Source of the DNA: Paenibacillus stellifer
GTDB lineage: Bacteria; Bacillota; Bacilli; Paenibacillales; Paenibacillaceae
Assembly: GCF_000758685.1 (NCBI RefSeq)
Contig: NZ_CP009286.1
Span: forward strand, 3,440,501 to 3,504,500
Direction of reading: 5' to 3'
Length of the DNA stretch: 64,000 nucleotides
The position numbers and the translations under genes were made by a program. The stretch's first letter is position 1, and every line of letters starts with the position of its first letter. Shown piece after piece: positions 43,766 to 52,397 of this stretch. The notes under the pieces were generated by a model, which saw only the letters and a list, made by a program, of their open reading frames with translations, was not told the DNA's origin and searched no databases.

Positions 43766-44869
43766 ATGTTTATTCGCTCCGATGACAAAATCACCTCGTC
43801 GCAAGCGGCTATCTTCTTGACCGACAGTGTGCTTGGCGCAGGCATTCTGACACTTCCAAGGGACGTCACCGAAAAAGTACAAACTCCGGATTCCTGGCTA
43901 TCCGTATTGCTGGGAGGCGTCTTGGTCATGCTTGCCATTCTGGTCATGGTAAAATTAAGCCAGCAATTTCCGGGGAAAACGGTGTTTGAGTATTCCAAAA
44001 AAATCGTCGGCACGATACCGGGAAGCGCATTATCGCTTCTGCTCATCCTTTTCTTTGTAATGATCGCCGGGTTCGAGATTCGCGTATTTGCCGAAGTGAC
44101 CTTGTTTTTTTTGCTGGAGGGTACCCCCATTTGGGCCATCGTCATCCCTTTTATATGGGCTTCGGTGTATTTGGCAGCGGGAGGTATTAATGCGATTGCC
44201 CGCCTGTTTCAGATCATATTTCCCATTAGCATTCTGATACTGCTGCTCAGCCTCTTTCTCAGTGTGAGAATTTTCGATATCCAACATTTGCGTCCTTTTC
44301 TGGGGGAGGGGCTTTCTCCGGTTATCAAAGGGCTGAAGTCGTCAATCCTCGTCTTCTCGGGTTGTGAAGTTGTTCTGGTTCTCGTTGGTCATCTACAGCA
44401 CCCCGAACACGCGGTCAAAACGATGCTCGCGGGATTGGGCATTCCTCTGTTTCTATATTTTCTGACCACCGTCATCGTGATTGGAAGCATGACTATCGGC
44501 AGCTTGCAGAGAAGCACATGGCCGACAATCGACCTGCTTAGAAGCTTTGAAATCTCGGGTTTGTTTTTTGAACGGTTCGAGTTTCCGTTTCTGGTTATAT
44601 GGATGATGCAGCTGTTCTGCAACTTCACCAGCTTTTTTTACACTGCCTCCCTGGGGATTTCGCAGGTGTTCCCTGTGCAGTACCGGACGGTTCTGCTGGC
44701 GCTGATGCCGGTCATATTTATCGCCACGCTCATTCCTCACACGATGAATGAAATATTTGAACTGGGCTCCGTTATCGGGATGATGAGTGTACTTCTGTTT
44801 CTATTGGTGACAGTACCTTTGTCCCTCATTTTCCTCTTGCGGAAGAAAGGGCTGAAGCGCCATGGTTAG
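43766..44869 (+). CDS. gerB: Spore germination permease GerB (GerAB family)
   Basis: The B subunit of the germinant receptor, a ten-helix APC-superfamily permease that senses germinant. The 367-residue protein has the usual start KITSSQAAIFLTDSVLGAGI and a loop with VTEKVQTPDSWLSVLLGGVL. Later come KGLKSSILVFSGCEVVLVLV and STWPTIDLLRSFEISGLFFE. It follows gerA by 21 bases behind GGAGGTAAC and overlaps gerC by 8 bases. Confidence 0.94.
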   Translation: MFIRSDDKITSSQAAIFLTDSVLGAGILTLPRDVTEKVQTPDSWLSVLLGGVLVMLAILVMVKLSQQFPGKTVFEYSKKIVGTIPGSALSLLLILFFVMIAGFEIRVFAEVTLFFLLEGTPIWAIVIPFIWASVYLAAGGINAIARLFQIIFPISILILLLSLFLSVRIFDIQHLRPFLGEGLSPVIKGLKSSILVFSGCEVVLVLVGHLQHPEHAVKTMLAGLGIPLFLYFLTTVIVIGSMTIGSLQRSTWPTIDLLRSFEISGLFFERFEFPFLVIWMMQLFCNFTSFFYTASLGISQVFPVQYRTVLLALMPVIFIATLIPHTMNEIFELGSVIGMMSVLLFLLVTVPLSLIFLLRKKGLKRHG

Positions 44870-46055
44870 ACACCGCATTATACCGCTGTTGTTGTCCGCT
44901 TGCCTGCTGGCGTCTCTAACGGGATGCTGGAGCAGCAAAGAAATTGAGGACTTAAGCATGTACATAGGCCTCGCTCTAGATGAAGGAAATCCGACTCCCA
45001 CTGAACAAAAGCTGGACGAACAAGGAGTCGGCTATCTGAAACGCAATGTGATGACAGCCACTATCCAGATTGTTCCGACGAGATCGAGCGGGAGCGCTCA
45101 ACAGCAGACGAAGAGCCAACAGCCTCCACAGTTCTTCAATGTAACAGGGACCGGCGATTCTTTGTTAGAAATCATGCGGGAATTCTCGCTCCAGCTTGAC
45201 CGTCCGGTCATTGGTCACCATTTGAAAGTAATTGTGGTCTCCAACGTGTTGGCTCAAAGCCATAATATGGAGAACATCATGGATTTCGTACTTCGCGATA
45301 ACGATATTCGTCCAAGCTGCCTCGTATTTTTGAGTCATGGACCGGCCAAGAATACGATTGAAGGCGCACAGACCGGCGATATTCCCGCTTTCAAGCTGAA
45401 AGGTCTGCCACGTGGACATTTCAGAACAGGCAGAGTTATGGAGGGGATTAACCTGACCAAGCTCGACGAGCAGTTGAGCATCAAGCAGAGCTTTGTCCTG
45501 CAAGAGGTTAATGAGAACAACGGTATAACGGTTGCTGCAGGTGCCGGGATTATCAAAGGAGAGACCGGAAGATGGATCGGCTCCCTGAATCAGACGGATG
45601 TGGAGAGCATCGCCTGGATTTCGAACGAGATTAGGGGCGGAACCATCAAAAGCTATGATTGGCGAAACGAACCGATCACCTATGAGATTAAAGAGGCTAA
45701 GAGTAAAATAACTTCCACTGTGAAGGGTGATGACATTTCATTTCATGTGAACATCCAATCAGAGGGGCGGCTGATCGAGAACTGGGACATCGACGAAAAC
45801 CCGTCTGCCAGCAGCTATAACGATAAAGCGCAGAAAATTTTCGAGAAAAGGTTGTCCGATATGCTCAGCTCCGTCATGTTAAAGCTGCAGTCTACTTACC
45901 ATGCCGATGTGATCGGTTTCCGTGATGTATTAAAAATCCAGCATCCCAAGGTATGGAAGAAGGTAGAGGACCACTGGGACGACGTATTCAGCCGTACACC
46001 GGTTACATTCGATATCAAGCTGAAAATTACGGATTATGGCTCATCCAAAAAATAA
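44862..46055 (+). CDS. gerC: Spore germination lipoprotein GerC (GerAC family)
   Basis: The C subunit, a lipoprotein of the germinant receptor. The 397-residue protein has the lipobox LLASLTGCWSSKEIEDLSMY, typical of Ger(x)C proteins. N-terminal domain segments include NVTGTGDSLLEIMREFSLQL, HHLKVIVVSNVL and MDFVLRDNDIRPSCLVFLSH. The C-terminal domain has ISFHVNIQSEGRLIENWDID and DVIGFRDVLKIQHPKVWKKV. Full length. Completes the operon. Confidence 0.95.
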   Translation: MVRHRIIPLLLSACLLASLTGCWSSKEIEDLSMYIGLALDEGNPTPTEQKLDEQGVGYLKRNVMTATIQIVPTRSSGSAQQQTKSQQPPQFFNVTGTGDSLLEIMREFSLQLDRPVIGHHLKVIVVSNVLAQSHNMENIMDFVLRDNDIRPSCLVFLSHGPAKNTIEGAQTGDIPAFKLKGLPRGHFRTGRVMEGINLTKLDEQLSIKQSFVLQEVNENNGITVAAGAGIIKGETGRWIGSLNQTDVESIAWISNEIRGGTIKSYDWRNEPITYEIKEAKSKITSTVKGDDISFHVNIQSEGRLIENWDIDENPSASSYNDKAQKIFEKRLSDMLSSVMLKLQSTYHADVIGFRDVLKIQHPKVWKKVEDHWDDVFSRTPVTFDIKLKITDYGSSKK

Positions 46056-46188
46056 GGCGCCGTTTCCCGCTCTGTATGCGGCGGTTGCTATTCCACCTTA
46101 TACCTCGTTCCAGGCGCATAATCAAGGGCGCGGCTGTTATAATGAAGAAGATACATACATGAACCAATCGAAGCGAGAGGAATTAGTA

Positions 46189-46716
46189 ATGAACAACATA
46201 CCCAATTGGATTACGGGAAGCCGGATGATTTTGGCGCTGCTGCTCTTGCTCCCGAAGCCGTTAAGCGCGGTTTATCTCACCGTCTATTTGTTGTGCGGAC
46301 TAAGCGATGTGCTGGACGGCGTTATCGCGAGGAAGACGGGTACGACAAGTGTACGGGGCGCCAGGCTGGATTCCGCAGCCGACTTGATCTTCATTGGAGC
46401 GGTCCTGTTCACCCTGATTCCGGTCCTGAAGCTTGATGGCGGCTTGGTGATCTGGATTGCGGTGATCGGGGCGGTCAAATTGGCGTCAATCCTTACCGGC
46501 TTCCTGAAATTCGGCGTTTTTGCCGGGATTCACACCTATGGGAACAAGGCCACCGGAATATTGGTGTTTATGATCCCGTTAATGCTGCCCTTTGTCCAGC
46601 CTTCGCTGCCTGTGGCAGTGGTTTGTACAGTTGCAACCCTTACCGCGATCGAAGAATGGATGATACTGCTTCTGTCCTCCCGGCTTGAACCGGACCGGAA
46701 AGGACTATTCTTCTAA
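46189..46716 (+). CDS. CDP-alcohol phosphatidyltransferase family protein
   Basis: A 175-residue membrane enzyme with the family signature D-x2-D-G-x2-A-R-x8-G-x3-D-x3-D, here SDVLDGVIARKTG followed by RGARLDSAADL, and about five helices. It condenses a CDP-activated lipid with an alcohol; PgsA-like activity is plausible but the substrate is unknown. The ATG at 46189 follows GAGAGG; an ATG at 46159 has no site. It is just downstream of gerC on the same strand. Confidence 0.88.
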   Translation: MNNIPNWITGSRMILALLLLLPKPLSAVYLTVYLLCGLSDVLDGVIARKTGTTSVRGARLDSAADLIFIGAVLFTLIPVLKLDGGLVIWIAVIGAVKLASILTGFLKFGVFAGIHTYGNKATGILVFMIPLMLPFVQPSLPVAVVCTVATLTAIEEWMILLLSSRLEPDRKGLFF

Positions 46717-47076
46717 TGATGAATTCCGGTATTGGCTCGGTGTAAGACGCATCCGCTGCTTGAAGACCTTGGTGAAATAGCTTGGCGTGTTGAAGCCCGT
46801 ACTCAGAGCGACTTCGGTTACGGTAAGACCGATTTCCGCCAGCAGCCTGGCCGCGACAGATATCCGATGCTTCAGCATGTACGCTACCGGTGTCATTCCG
46901 ATCGTTCTTCCGAAAATGCGAAAGGCTTCCCGCTCGCTGATATGAGCCGCATCCGCGATACTTCCGGGACCGATGTGATCGGCATACCGGAGATGGATGA
47001 AATCAAGCATCAGCTTGATCCTAACGCTAACCACGCTTTCATCCCTCCGGTCCACCACGGCGGTTCTCGTCCACAA
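46705..47076 (-). pseudogene. AraC-family regulator, C-terminal domain remnant
   Basis: The frame encodes only the AraC DNA-binding domain: IADAAHISEREAFRIFGRTI, LLAEIGLTVTEVALSTGFNT and PSYFTKVFKQRMRLTPSQYR. In frame upstream there is a TGA at 47079-47077, preceded by MDRGEGFCRKLS, which looks like the linker of an AraC protein; the ligand-binding domain is missing. The only start codon is a TTG without a ribosome site. Probably inactive. Confidence 0.72.
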
Positions 47077-47228
47077 TCAGCTCAGTTTCCTGCAAAATCC
47101 TTCACCTCTGTCCATTTGGCGGTATCGTTGTGAAATATGGCATTATTCTGCTAGTTCAATGCCTAACTTGTCGGTATAACTATAGATACAGGCATGATCC
47201 ATGTCAATTATCCAAGGAGTGGAACGGT

Positions 47229-47870
47229 ATGAAAGCTGTCATTTTTGATTTCGACGGAACGGTTGCGGACACGCTGCCGCTCTGTATTGCTTCATTCCGC
47301 AAGGCGATTGAGCCATTGGCGGGACGCTCGCTGACCGATGGGGAAATCATCGCAACCTTCGGTCCGAGCGAAGAAGGGACTATTAATGCGCTGATCCCGT
47401 ATTTTTACGAGGAAGGATTGAACTCCTATTTACGGCATTACGAAGAGCTACACAGTATGTGCGCCGAGCCCTTCGATGGAATGAGAGAGCTTCTGGACTT
47501 CTTGAAGGAACAAGGAATAATTGTCGCACTGGTAACGGGAAAAGGGGAGCAGAGCTGCCGCTTATCCCTTGCTTTTTACGGGATGGAGAACCTCTTTGAT
47601 TGGATCGAGACGGGTTCACCGCATGGGCAGCGCAAGACCGAGGGCATCCGGGAAGTTCTCGGACGCTTCGGCCTAAAGGCATCGGAAACCGTCTATGTCG
47701 GGGACGCGGTGAGCGACATTCATTCCTCAAGAGCGGCCGGTGTGCCAATCCTTTCGGCGGCTTGGGGCAGCTATACGGATATCGACGAACTGAGCCAGCA
47801 CGAGCCTGATGAAATTTTGCGCACCGTGGAGGAACTGAGAGCATATCTGGTTGGGAGACTGAATCCATAG
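47229..47870 (+). CDS. HAD-superfamily hydrolase (phosphoglycolate phosphatase-like)
   Basis: A 213-residue HAD phosphatase: motif I FDFDGTVADT, motif II LVTGKGEQS, motif III around GQRKTEGIREVL (Lys), and motif IV VYVGDAVSDIHSSRAAG. The helical cap is of the C1 type. Substrate unknown; Gph- or PpaX-like proteins are the nearest type. ATG 47229 follows AAGGAGTGG. Confidence 0.92.
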   Translation: MKAVIFDFDGTVADTLPLCIASFRKAIEPLAGRSLTDGEIIATFGPSEEGTINALIPYFYEEGLNSYLRHYEELHSMCAEPFDGMRELLDFLKEQGIIVALVTGKGEQSCRLSLAFYGMENLFDWIETGSPHGQRKTEGIREVLGRFGLKASETVYVGDAVSDIHSSRAAGVPILSAAWGSYTDIDELSQHEPDEILRTVEELRAYLVGRLNP

Positions 47871-47920
47871 GGTTCGGCCTCCCCCTTTTGATAACATTGC
47901 ATAGACTTGAAGTTGTCATT

Positions 47921-47938
47921 ATTGATTGATCAATTACT
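47921..47938. promoter_or_regulatory. Copy of the TetR-type palindrome at the end of the NAD-binding protein gene
   Basis: ATTGATTGATCAATTACT matches the core GATTGATCAAT of the operators at 48911 and 48952. It spans the stop codon of the gene at 47930-48883. It could be a distal site for looping or chance. Confidence 0.4.
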
Positions 47939-48883
47939 CTGCAGCGCATGAATCGTCTCGGTGATCCCTTCCTTGAAGCTGGTTGCCGGAATCGGGCCGA
48001 TATGCTTCTTGTATTTCTCCCCGCTAAGAGTCAGCGGCTCTTTGGTCAAATACAGCATCTCGATGATTTCCTTCATGACAGGAACGAACAATCCTAGTAC
48101 AGATAAACCCACTCTTCCAAGAGGAATGACGGGTTTGGATTTGCCGCTGGCCTCTCTTGCGATCCGCACATTATCCCGGCCCGAAATGATGCCCGCACCC
48201 GGAATATTCCAGTTCTGTCCATATGCGCTGTCATGGTCCGCCAGTTCGACGATCATTTTGGCCGCGTCAGGCAAATACACATACTCCCGGGGAACGGTCA
48301 TATTGCCGATGAAGAACGCCATCTTCCCGGCTGCGATTGCTTCAAGCGTACCTCCCAGGTAGGAAGCCTCATTGGCAGTAGGCCCGTAATAATCCGGCAG
48401 ACGCACAATCATTCGCTGTACATTACCCCAGCGGCGGTCAAAGACCATCTGCTCAAACTTAAGCCGGGTCTTGCCCTTCTTCGTGTGCGGCTGTTTGGGA
48501 TGCTCCTCCGTTACATAATCACTCTGTCTCTTGCCGTAAGGATAGATTCCGTCTACAGCAACGACCTTCAGATTCTTACGCACGACTGCTTCCATCACCG
48601 CTTCTCCCAGCGGAACGAGCTTGCTGACCATCTCATGGTACGGCACGTTCGCGCAGTGGAACAGCACTTCCGCATCTCCTGCTGCTGACATAATATCCTC
48701 CGGCTTGAACGCATCTCCGGTTGCCATCGTTAAATGCTTCGGATTTCCGAGTCGCCCGGCAAGTCTCTCCAGCTTGGCACGGGAACGCCCGAAGATGACG
48801 GTCTTCACTCCCCGCTTCACCAGCTCTGCCGCAATAACTGATCCCGTTCCGCCCGTTGCTCCCAGCACGATTGCTTTTTTCAA
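47930..48883 (-). CDS. NAD(P)-dependent epimerase/dehydratase family protein
   Basis: A 317-residue extended-SDR/atypical-SDR protein: KKAIVLGATGGTGSVIAAEL (Rossmann Gly-rich loop), TVIFGRSRAKLERLAGRLG, VLFHCANVPYHEMVSKLVPL, VDGIYPYGKRQSDY and IPGAGIISGRDNVRIAREAS. The TTG at 48883 is preceded by GGAGAGG at good spacing, so I prefer it to the ATG at 48898, which has no site. Two palindromic operators lie upstream, so the TetR protein encoded just before it probably represses it. Confidence 0.85.
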   Translation of the reverse strand: MKKAIVLGATGGTGSVIAAELVKRGVKTVIFGRSRAKLERLAGRLGNPKHLTMATGDAFKPEDIMSAAGDAEVLFHCANVPYHEMVSKLVPLGEAVMEAVVRKNLKVVAVDGIYPYGKRQSDYVTEEHPKQPHTKKGKTRLKFEQMVFDRRWGNVQRMIVRLPDYYGPTANEASYLGGTLEAIAAGKMAFFIGNMTVPREYVYLPDAAKMIVELADHDSAYGQNWNIPGAGIISGRDNVRIAREASGKSKPVIPLGRVGLSVLGLFVPVMKEIIEMLYLTKEPLTLSGEKYKKHIGPIPATSFKEGITETIHALQSN

Positions 48884-48910
48884 ATGAATCCTCTCCATTC
48901 GCTTTTATTT

Positions 48911-48928
48911 AGTGATTGATCAATTACT
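48911..48928. promoter_or_regulatory. TetR operator 1, AGTGATTGATCAATTACT
   Basis: An 18-bp near-perfect palindrome 28 bases upstream of the NAD-binding protein start. A second copy lies 41 bases away. Confidence 0.72.
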
Positions 48929-48951
48929 TGATCTTATTATATTCACCAGTT

Positions 48952-48969
48952 AGTGATTGGTCAATAACT
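48952..48969. promoter_or_regulatory. TetR operator 2, AGTGATTGGTCAATAACT
   Basis: An 18-bp palindrome differing from operator 1 at two positions, 41 bases (about four helical turns) from it. It lies between the tetR stop and the regulated gene. Confidence 0.7.
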
Positions 48970-48988
48970 AATTTTCAAGGAACCGGCT

Positions 48989-49516
48989 TTACGCCTTTCC
49001 TTCCATAAGCTCCGGCATATTCAGCGCCATCGAAATATTGCACAGCATCCCTCTCGCCAGGAACAGCATCGTGCGCTCTTCCGGATTTGGTATCCCGGCG
49101 TTCCGGAAAGCATCCAGCACCATTTGGCGGACAGCCCCGAAGCCGGTTCTCATCGCCTCGCGAATGTCGTCAGCCTGGATCGTCTGGGCCTGCATCTGAA
49201 GCAGCATCTCACTGGAATGCCGGGCCAAAATGCTCTCATACGCCTCGATCAAATCGGCTTCCAGCCTGGATGGAGACGCGGAGCCCACCACCTGCTCGAA
49301 GGAGCCGATGATTCTCTCCCAAGAGACTTCCAGTGCTGCAAGCAGCAAAGCTTCTTTAGTTGAAAAAAAACGAAAAATATAAGGCTGCGAAATCTTCGCC
49401 CGCTCTGCAACCTGCGCCGTCGTGGCGCGGTAAAATCCGATTTCCGAAAAAACGTCTATCGCCGCGGCAATGATTTCCTCTCTCCGGTTAACGGAAGCTG
49501 CCTCTGTCTTGGCCAT
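48989..49516 (-). CDS. TetR-family transcriptional regulator
   Basis: A 175-residue TetR regulator: REEIIAAAIDVFSEIGFYRA and TTAQVAERAKISQPYIFRFF (HTH), then STKEALLLAALEVSWERIIG. The C-terminal ligand domain is divergent. A related half-conserved site (AGTAATGAATCAATAATT, 49559-49576) lies upstream of its own start, consistent with autoregulation. Confidence 0.93.
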   Translation of the reverse strand: MAKTEAASVNRREEIIAAAIDVFSEIGFYRATTAQVAERAKISQPYIFRFFSTKEALLLAALEVSWERIIGSFEQVVGSASPSRLEADLIEAYESILARHSSEMLLQMQAQTIQADDIREAMRTGFGAVRQMVLDAFRNAGIPNPEERTMLFLARGMLCNISMALNMPELMEGKA

Positions 49517-49697
49517 TGTAATCCCGCCTTCACATTTTATTTAACAATCAAAATGGTTAGTAATGAATCAATAATTAGTATACCGGAAGCTGATTCCGGG
49601 TGCAATTGATCTTGTCTTGCATACAAAACGGCAGAGAGCCAGCCCCCGCGAATGTAGCGAAGAGCTGTCTCTCTGCCGATAGTAGATCCATAAAAGA

Positions 49698-50510
49698 TCA
49701 AGCGCGGCGCATATAAGCGCGTACCGTTATAGGAGCGAATATAGCCACAATAACAGCTGCACCGATGAGGGTGTAGACGAGATCACTGCCGACCGTTCCG
49801 TTATTCAAGAGCTCGCGCACGGCTGAGACCAGATGGGAGATCGGGTTGATCTTGACGAACCACTGAAGCCAATGCGGCATTGTATCAACCGGCACGAACG
49901 CATTGGAGACAAAGGTCAGCGGAAACAGGATGATCATGGAGATGCCTTGCACACTGGATGCGGTGCGCGCGATGACGCCGAAGAAAGCGAAGATCCAGCT
50001 GATAGCCCAAGAACTGGCAATGACGAGAAGTGCCGCAATGACTACGAAGTCAAACCCGGCATCGGGGCGGAAGCCCATGATGTAGCCCATAACGAAGGTA
50101 AGGACGGTCGCTATGGTATAGCGGATCGTGTCTGCGAGCAAGGCGCCCGCGAGCGGCGCGATCCTGGAAATCGGCAGCGACTTGAAGCGGTCGAATACCC
50201 CCTTTTCCATATCCTCGCGCAGTTGAACGCCTGTTACGACTGAACCCGTAATCACGGTCTGCACCAGAATTCCTGGGATAATGACAGGTAAATAGCTCTG
50301 CACATCTCCGGAGATGGCCCCGCCGAAAATATAAGTGAACATCAGAGTGAATAAGATCGGCTGGATCGTCACGTCGAACAACTGCTCGGGCGTGCGCTTG
50401 ATTTTGAGCAGGCCGCGGTAAGCCATCGTCAGCGAATTGCGGATCGCCTGGCCGAAGCCGGAACGGTTCTTCAACTGGCGCTGGGCGCCCGGTTTAATTA
50501 GTGTGCTCAT
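49698..50510 (-). CDS. ABC-2 type transporter permease (DrrB-like)
   Basis: A 270-residue membrane protein with six helices: QLFDVTIQPILFTLMFTYIF, IIPGILVQTVITGSVVTGVQ, LREDMEKGVFDRFKSLPISR (conserved cytosolic loop), FPLTFVSNAFVPVDTMP and HLVSAVRELLNNG. Partner of the ATPase encoded just before it (ATGA overlap). The family exports daunorubicin-like drugs and other amphiphiles; the substrate here is unknown. Confidence 0.93.
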   Translation of the reverse strand: MSTLIKPGAQRQLKNRSGFGQAIRNSLTMAYRGLLKIKRTPEQLFDVTIQPILFTLMFTYIFGGAISGDVQSYLPVIIPGILVQTVITGSVVTGVQLREDMEKGVFDRFKSLPISRIAPLAGALLADTIRYTIATVLTFVMGYIMGFRPDAGFDFVVIAALLVIASSWAISWIFAFFGVIARTASSVQGISMIILFPLTFVSNAFVPVDTMPHWLQWFVKINPISHLVSAVRELLNNGTVGSDLVYTLIGAAVIVAIFAPITVRAYMRRA

Positions 50511-51535
50511 TGGCTTTGTACCTCCAATTGTCCGGTTTTGTCAGCTGGCTGCGTTCCGTTCTCCTCTTCCACGCCATGCCCCGTGATCGTCAGAAACACT
50601 TCATCAAGCGTCGGCTTCTGCACGCTCATTTCGGTCAGCGCAATCCCCGCCTCGCGAAGGGCGATCAGCAGATCGGTGACCTTGTCGGCCGAAGCCATGG
50701 GCGCCGTGATTTTCGCTGCCTCCGCCGAGATGCCGGACTGGACCTTCAGCACCCGTTCAATGATCTGGCGGGCTTTCACGACGTCTCTTGGCTGCTGAAC
50801 TCTGAGTTGAAGCGATGAAGTGCCGACAGACGCTTTCAGATCATCCGCCGTGCCCTCCGCGACGACCCGCCCGCGGTCGATGACCGCGATTCGGTCGGCG
50901 AGCTGGTCGGCCTCTTCCAGATACTGCGTCGTCAGCAGCACAGTCGAGCCCGACTGGACCAGACGGCGGATCGTCTCCCACATCTGATTGCGCGTGCGCG
51001 GATCGAGCCCCGTCGTCGGCTCATCCAGGAAGATAAGCGGCGGCTGAGCAATCAGACTCGCCGCGAGATCCAGCCGCCGGCGCATGCCGCCGGAGAACGA
51101 TTTAAGCGGACGTTTCGCCGCTTCGGTCAAGCCGAATTCCTCCAGCAGCTCTGCCGCTTTCCGCTTCGCTTCGGCGCGTCCGAGTCCCAGAAGCCGCGAG
51201 AAGATCACCAGATTCTCCGTTGCGCTAAGCGCTTCATCAACCGAGGCATACTGACCGGTCACCCCGATCAACTGCCGCACAATCTGCGGCTCCTTCGCCA
51301 CATCATGGCCGAAAATGGCCGCCGAACCCGCATCCGGGCGCAACAGAGTCGCGAGCATCCGGATCGTCGTCGTCTTCCCCGCCCCGTTGGGTCCAAGCAC
51401 CCCGTAGATCATACCGGTACCCACCTGCAGGTTCACACCGTCCACTGCCCGGTTATCCCCGAATGTTTTGACAAGACCATGTGCTTCGATCGCCCATTCG
51501 CCTTGACGCGGCGCTTTCTGTATGGATCGATTCAT
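50507..51535 (-). CDS. ABC transporter ATP-binding protein (DrrA-like)
   Basis: A 342-residue ATPase: Walker A GPNGAGKTTTIRML (about 47), signature SFSGGMRRRLDLAASLI, Walker B PPLIFLDEPTTGLD, the DrrA-type segment RTRNQMWETIRRLVQ, and a C-terminal extension (about 225-330). I chose ATG 51535 (MNRSIQ), 7 bases from AGGAGGA; ATG 51541 is too close to that site. Forms an export system with the next gene. Confidence 0.94.
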   Translation of the reverse strand: MNRSIQKAPRQGEWAIEAHGLVKTFGDNRAVDGVNLQVGTGMIYGVLGPNGAGKTTTIRMLATLLRPDAGSAAIFGHDVAKEPQIVRQLIGVTGQYASVDEALSATENLVIFSRLLGLGRAEAKRKAAELLEEFGLTEAAKRPLKSFSGGMRRRLDLAASLIAQPPLIFLDEPTTGLDPRTRNQMWETIRRLVQSGSTVLLTTQYLEEADQLADRIAVIDRGRVVAEGTADDLKASVGTSSLQLRVQQPRDVVKARQIIERVLKVQSGISAEAAKITAPMASADKVTDLLIALREAGIALTEMSVQKPTLDEVFLTITGHGVEEENGTQPADKTGQLEVQSQ

Positions 51536-51768
51536 CTCCATTCCTCCTAAGCAACTGATTATGCTTGAAGGATACTCCGCTTATTTAAACTGCATATAAA
51601 CGGCGATCGCTATCTTTTCATATCAAATTTTAAATAAATCATATGTGTCTACGCTTGGAGAGTGTGGTATATTCAGTTCAAGCCCGTACAACACGGATAC
51701 AGGAATCTCAACAAGGAATACAATCTGCCGGCCTTATGATTCAAATCTTCGATGAAGGGTGTGAAGGT

Positions 51769-52299
51769 ATGTCAAGTACACAGAAGCTGTATTACGGAAA
51801 AGGGATAACGGTGATGTTTGATTCGGAGAAATGCATCCATTCCGGTGTGTGCGTCAAGGGCTTCCCCGCTGTGTTTAACCTGAAGAAGCGTCCCTGGGTG
51901 AACCCGGATGCCGACTCGGCGGAAGCCATTGCGCAGCACATCGACAAATGTCCAAGCGGAGCGCTGCAGTACAAGCTTCTTGATGATGTACAAAACGATA
52001 CAGAAAGCGGGTTAACGATGCATATTGAACATGATACCGCAGGCAGACGGTTTCTGATTTCGGACCAAGGCTCCGTGGCTGCCGAAATGACCTACGTGAC
52101 TTCAAGCCCGAAGCTCATTATTATTGATCATACTTTTGTGGAAAATAAGTACCGGGGACAAGAGCTCGGAGACCGCCTTGTTGAAGCTATAGTGGAGTAT
52201 GCAAGGGAGAATGAGATCAAGCTGCTGCCCTTATGCCCGTTCGCCAAAGGCAGATTACAGCAGCACCCGGAATTTGACGATGTCCTCCATACTGCATAA
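51769..52299 (+). CDS. Fusion of a YjdI-type ferredoxin-like domain and a YjdJ-type GNAT
   Basis: A 176-residue protein. Residues of about 1-75 are a Fer4_19/YjdI-type domain: MFDSEKCIHSGVCVKGFPAV and IAQHIDKCPSGALQYKL, with three Cys visible in the classic places, suited to a mono-cluster. Residues of about 85-176 are a short GNAT of the Acetyltransf_CG (YjdJ) type: LIIIDHTFVENKYRGQELGD, RLVEAIVEYAREN, LPLCPFAKG. In E. coli yjdI and yjdJ are neighbouring genes; here they are one chain. The role is unknown. ATG 51769 follows GAAGG. Confidence 0.8.
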   Translation: MSSTQKLYYGKGITVMFDSEKCIHSGVCVKGFPAVFNLKKRPWVNPDADSAEAIAQHIDKCPSGALQYKLLDDVQNDTESGLTMHIEHDTAGRRFLISDQGSVAAEMTYVTSSPKLIIIDHTFVENKYRGQELGDRLVEAIVEYARENEIKLLPLCPFAKGRLQQHPEFDDVLHTA

Positions 52300-52326
52300 T
52301 GAAGAAGAGCTTTCTTCTCTAACAAC

Positions 52327-52378
52327 AAGGGGTTGTCCCAGGCGAGCCGCTTCCTTCGGCCTTGGGTCAACCCCTTTT
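52327..52378. terminator. Bidirectional terminator
   Basis: AAGGGGTTG and CAACCCCTT pair at the base, with CCCAGGC/GCCTTGGG further up. It lies between the convergent ferredoxin-GNAT and AraC genes. Confidence 0.85.
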
Positions 52379-52397
52379 CCTCATCGTTCAAAACAAC

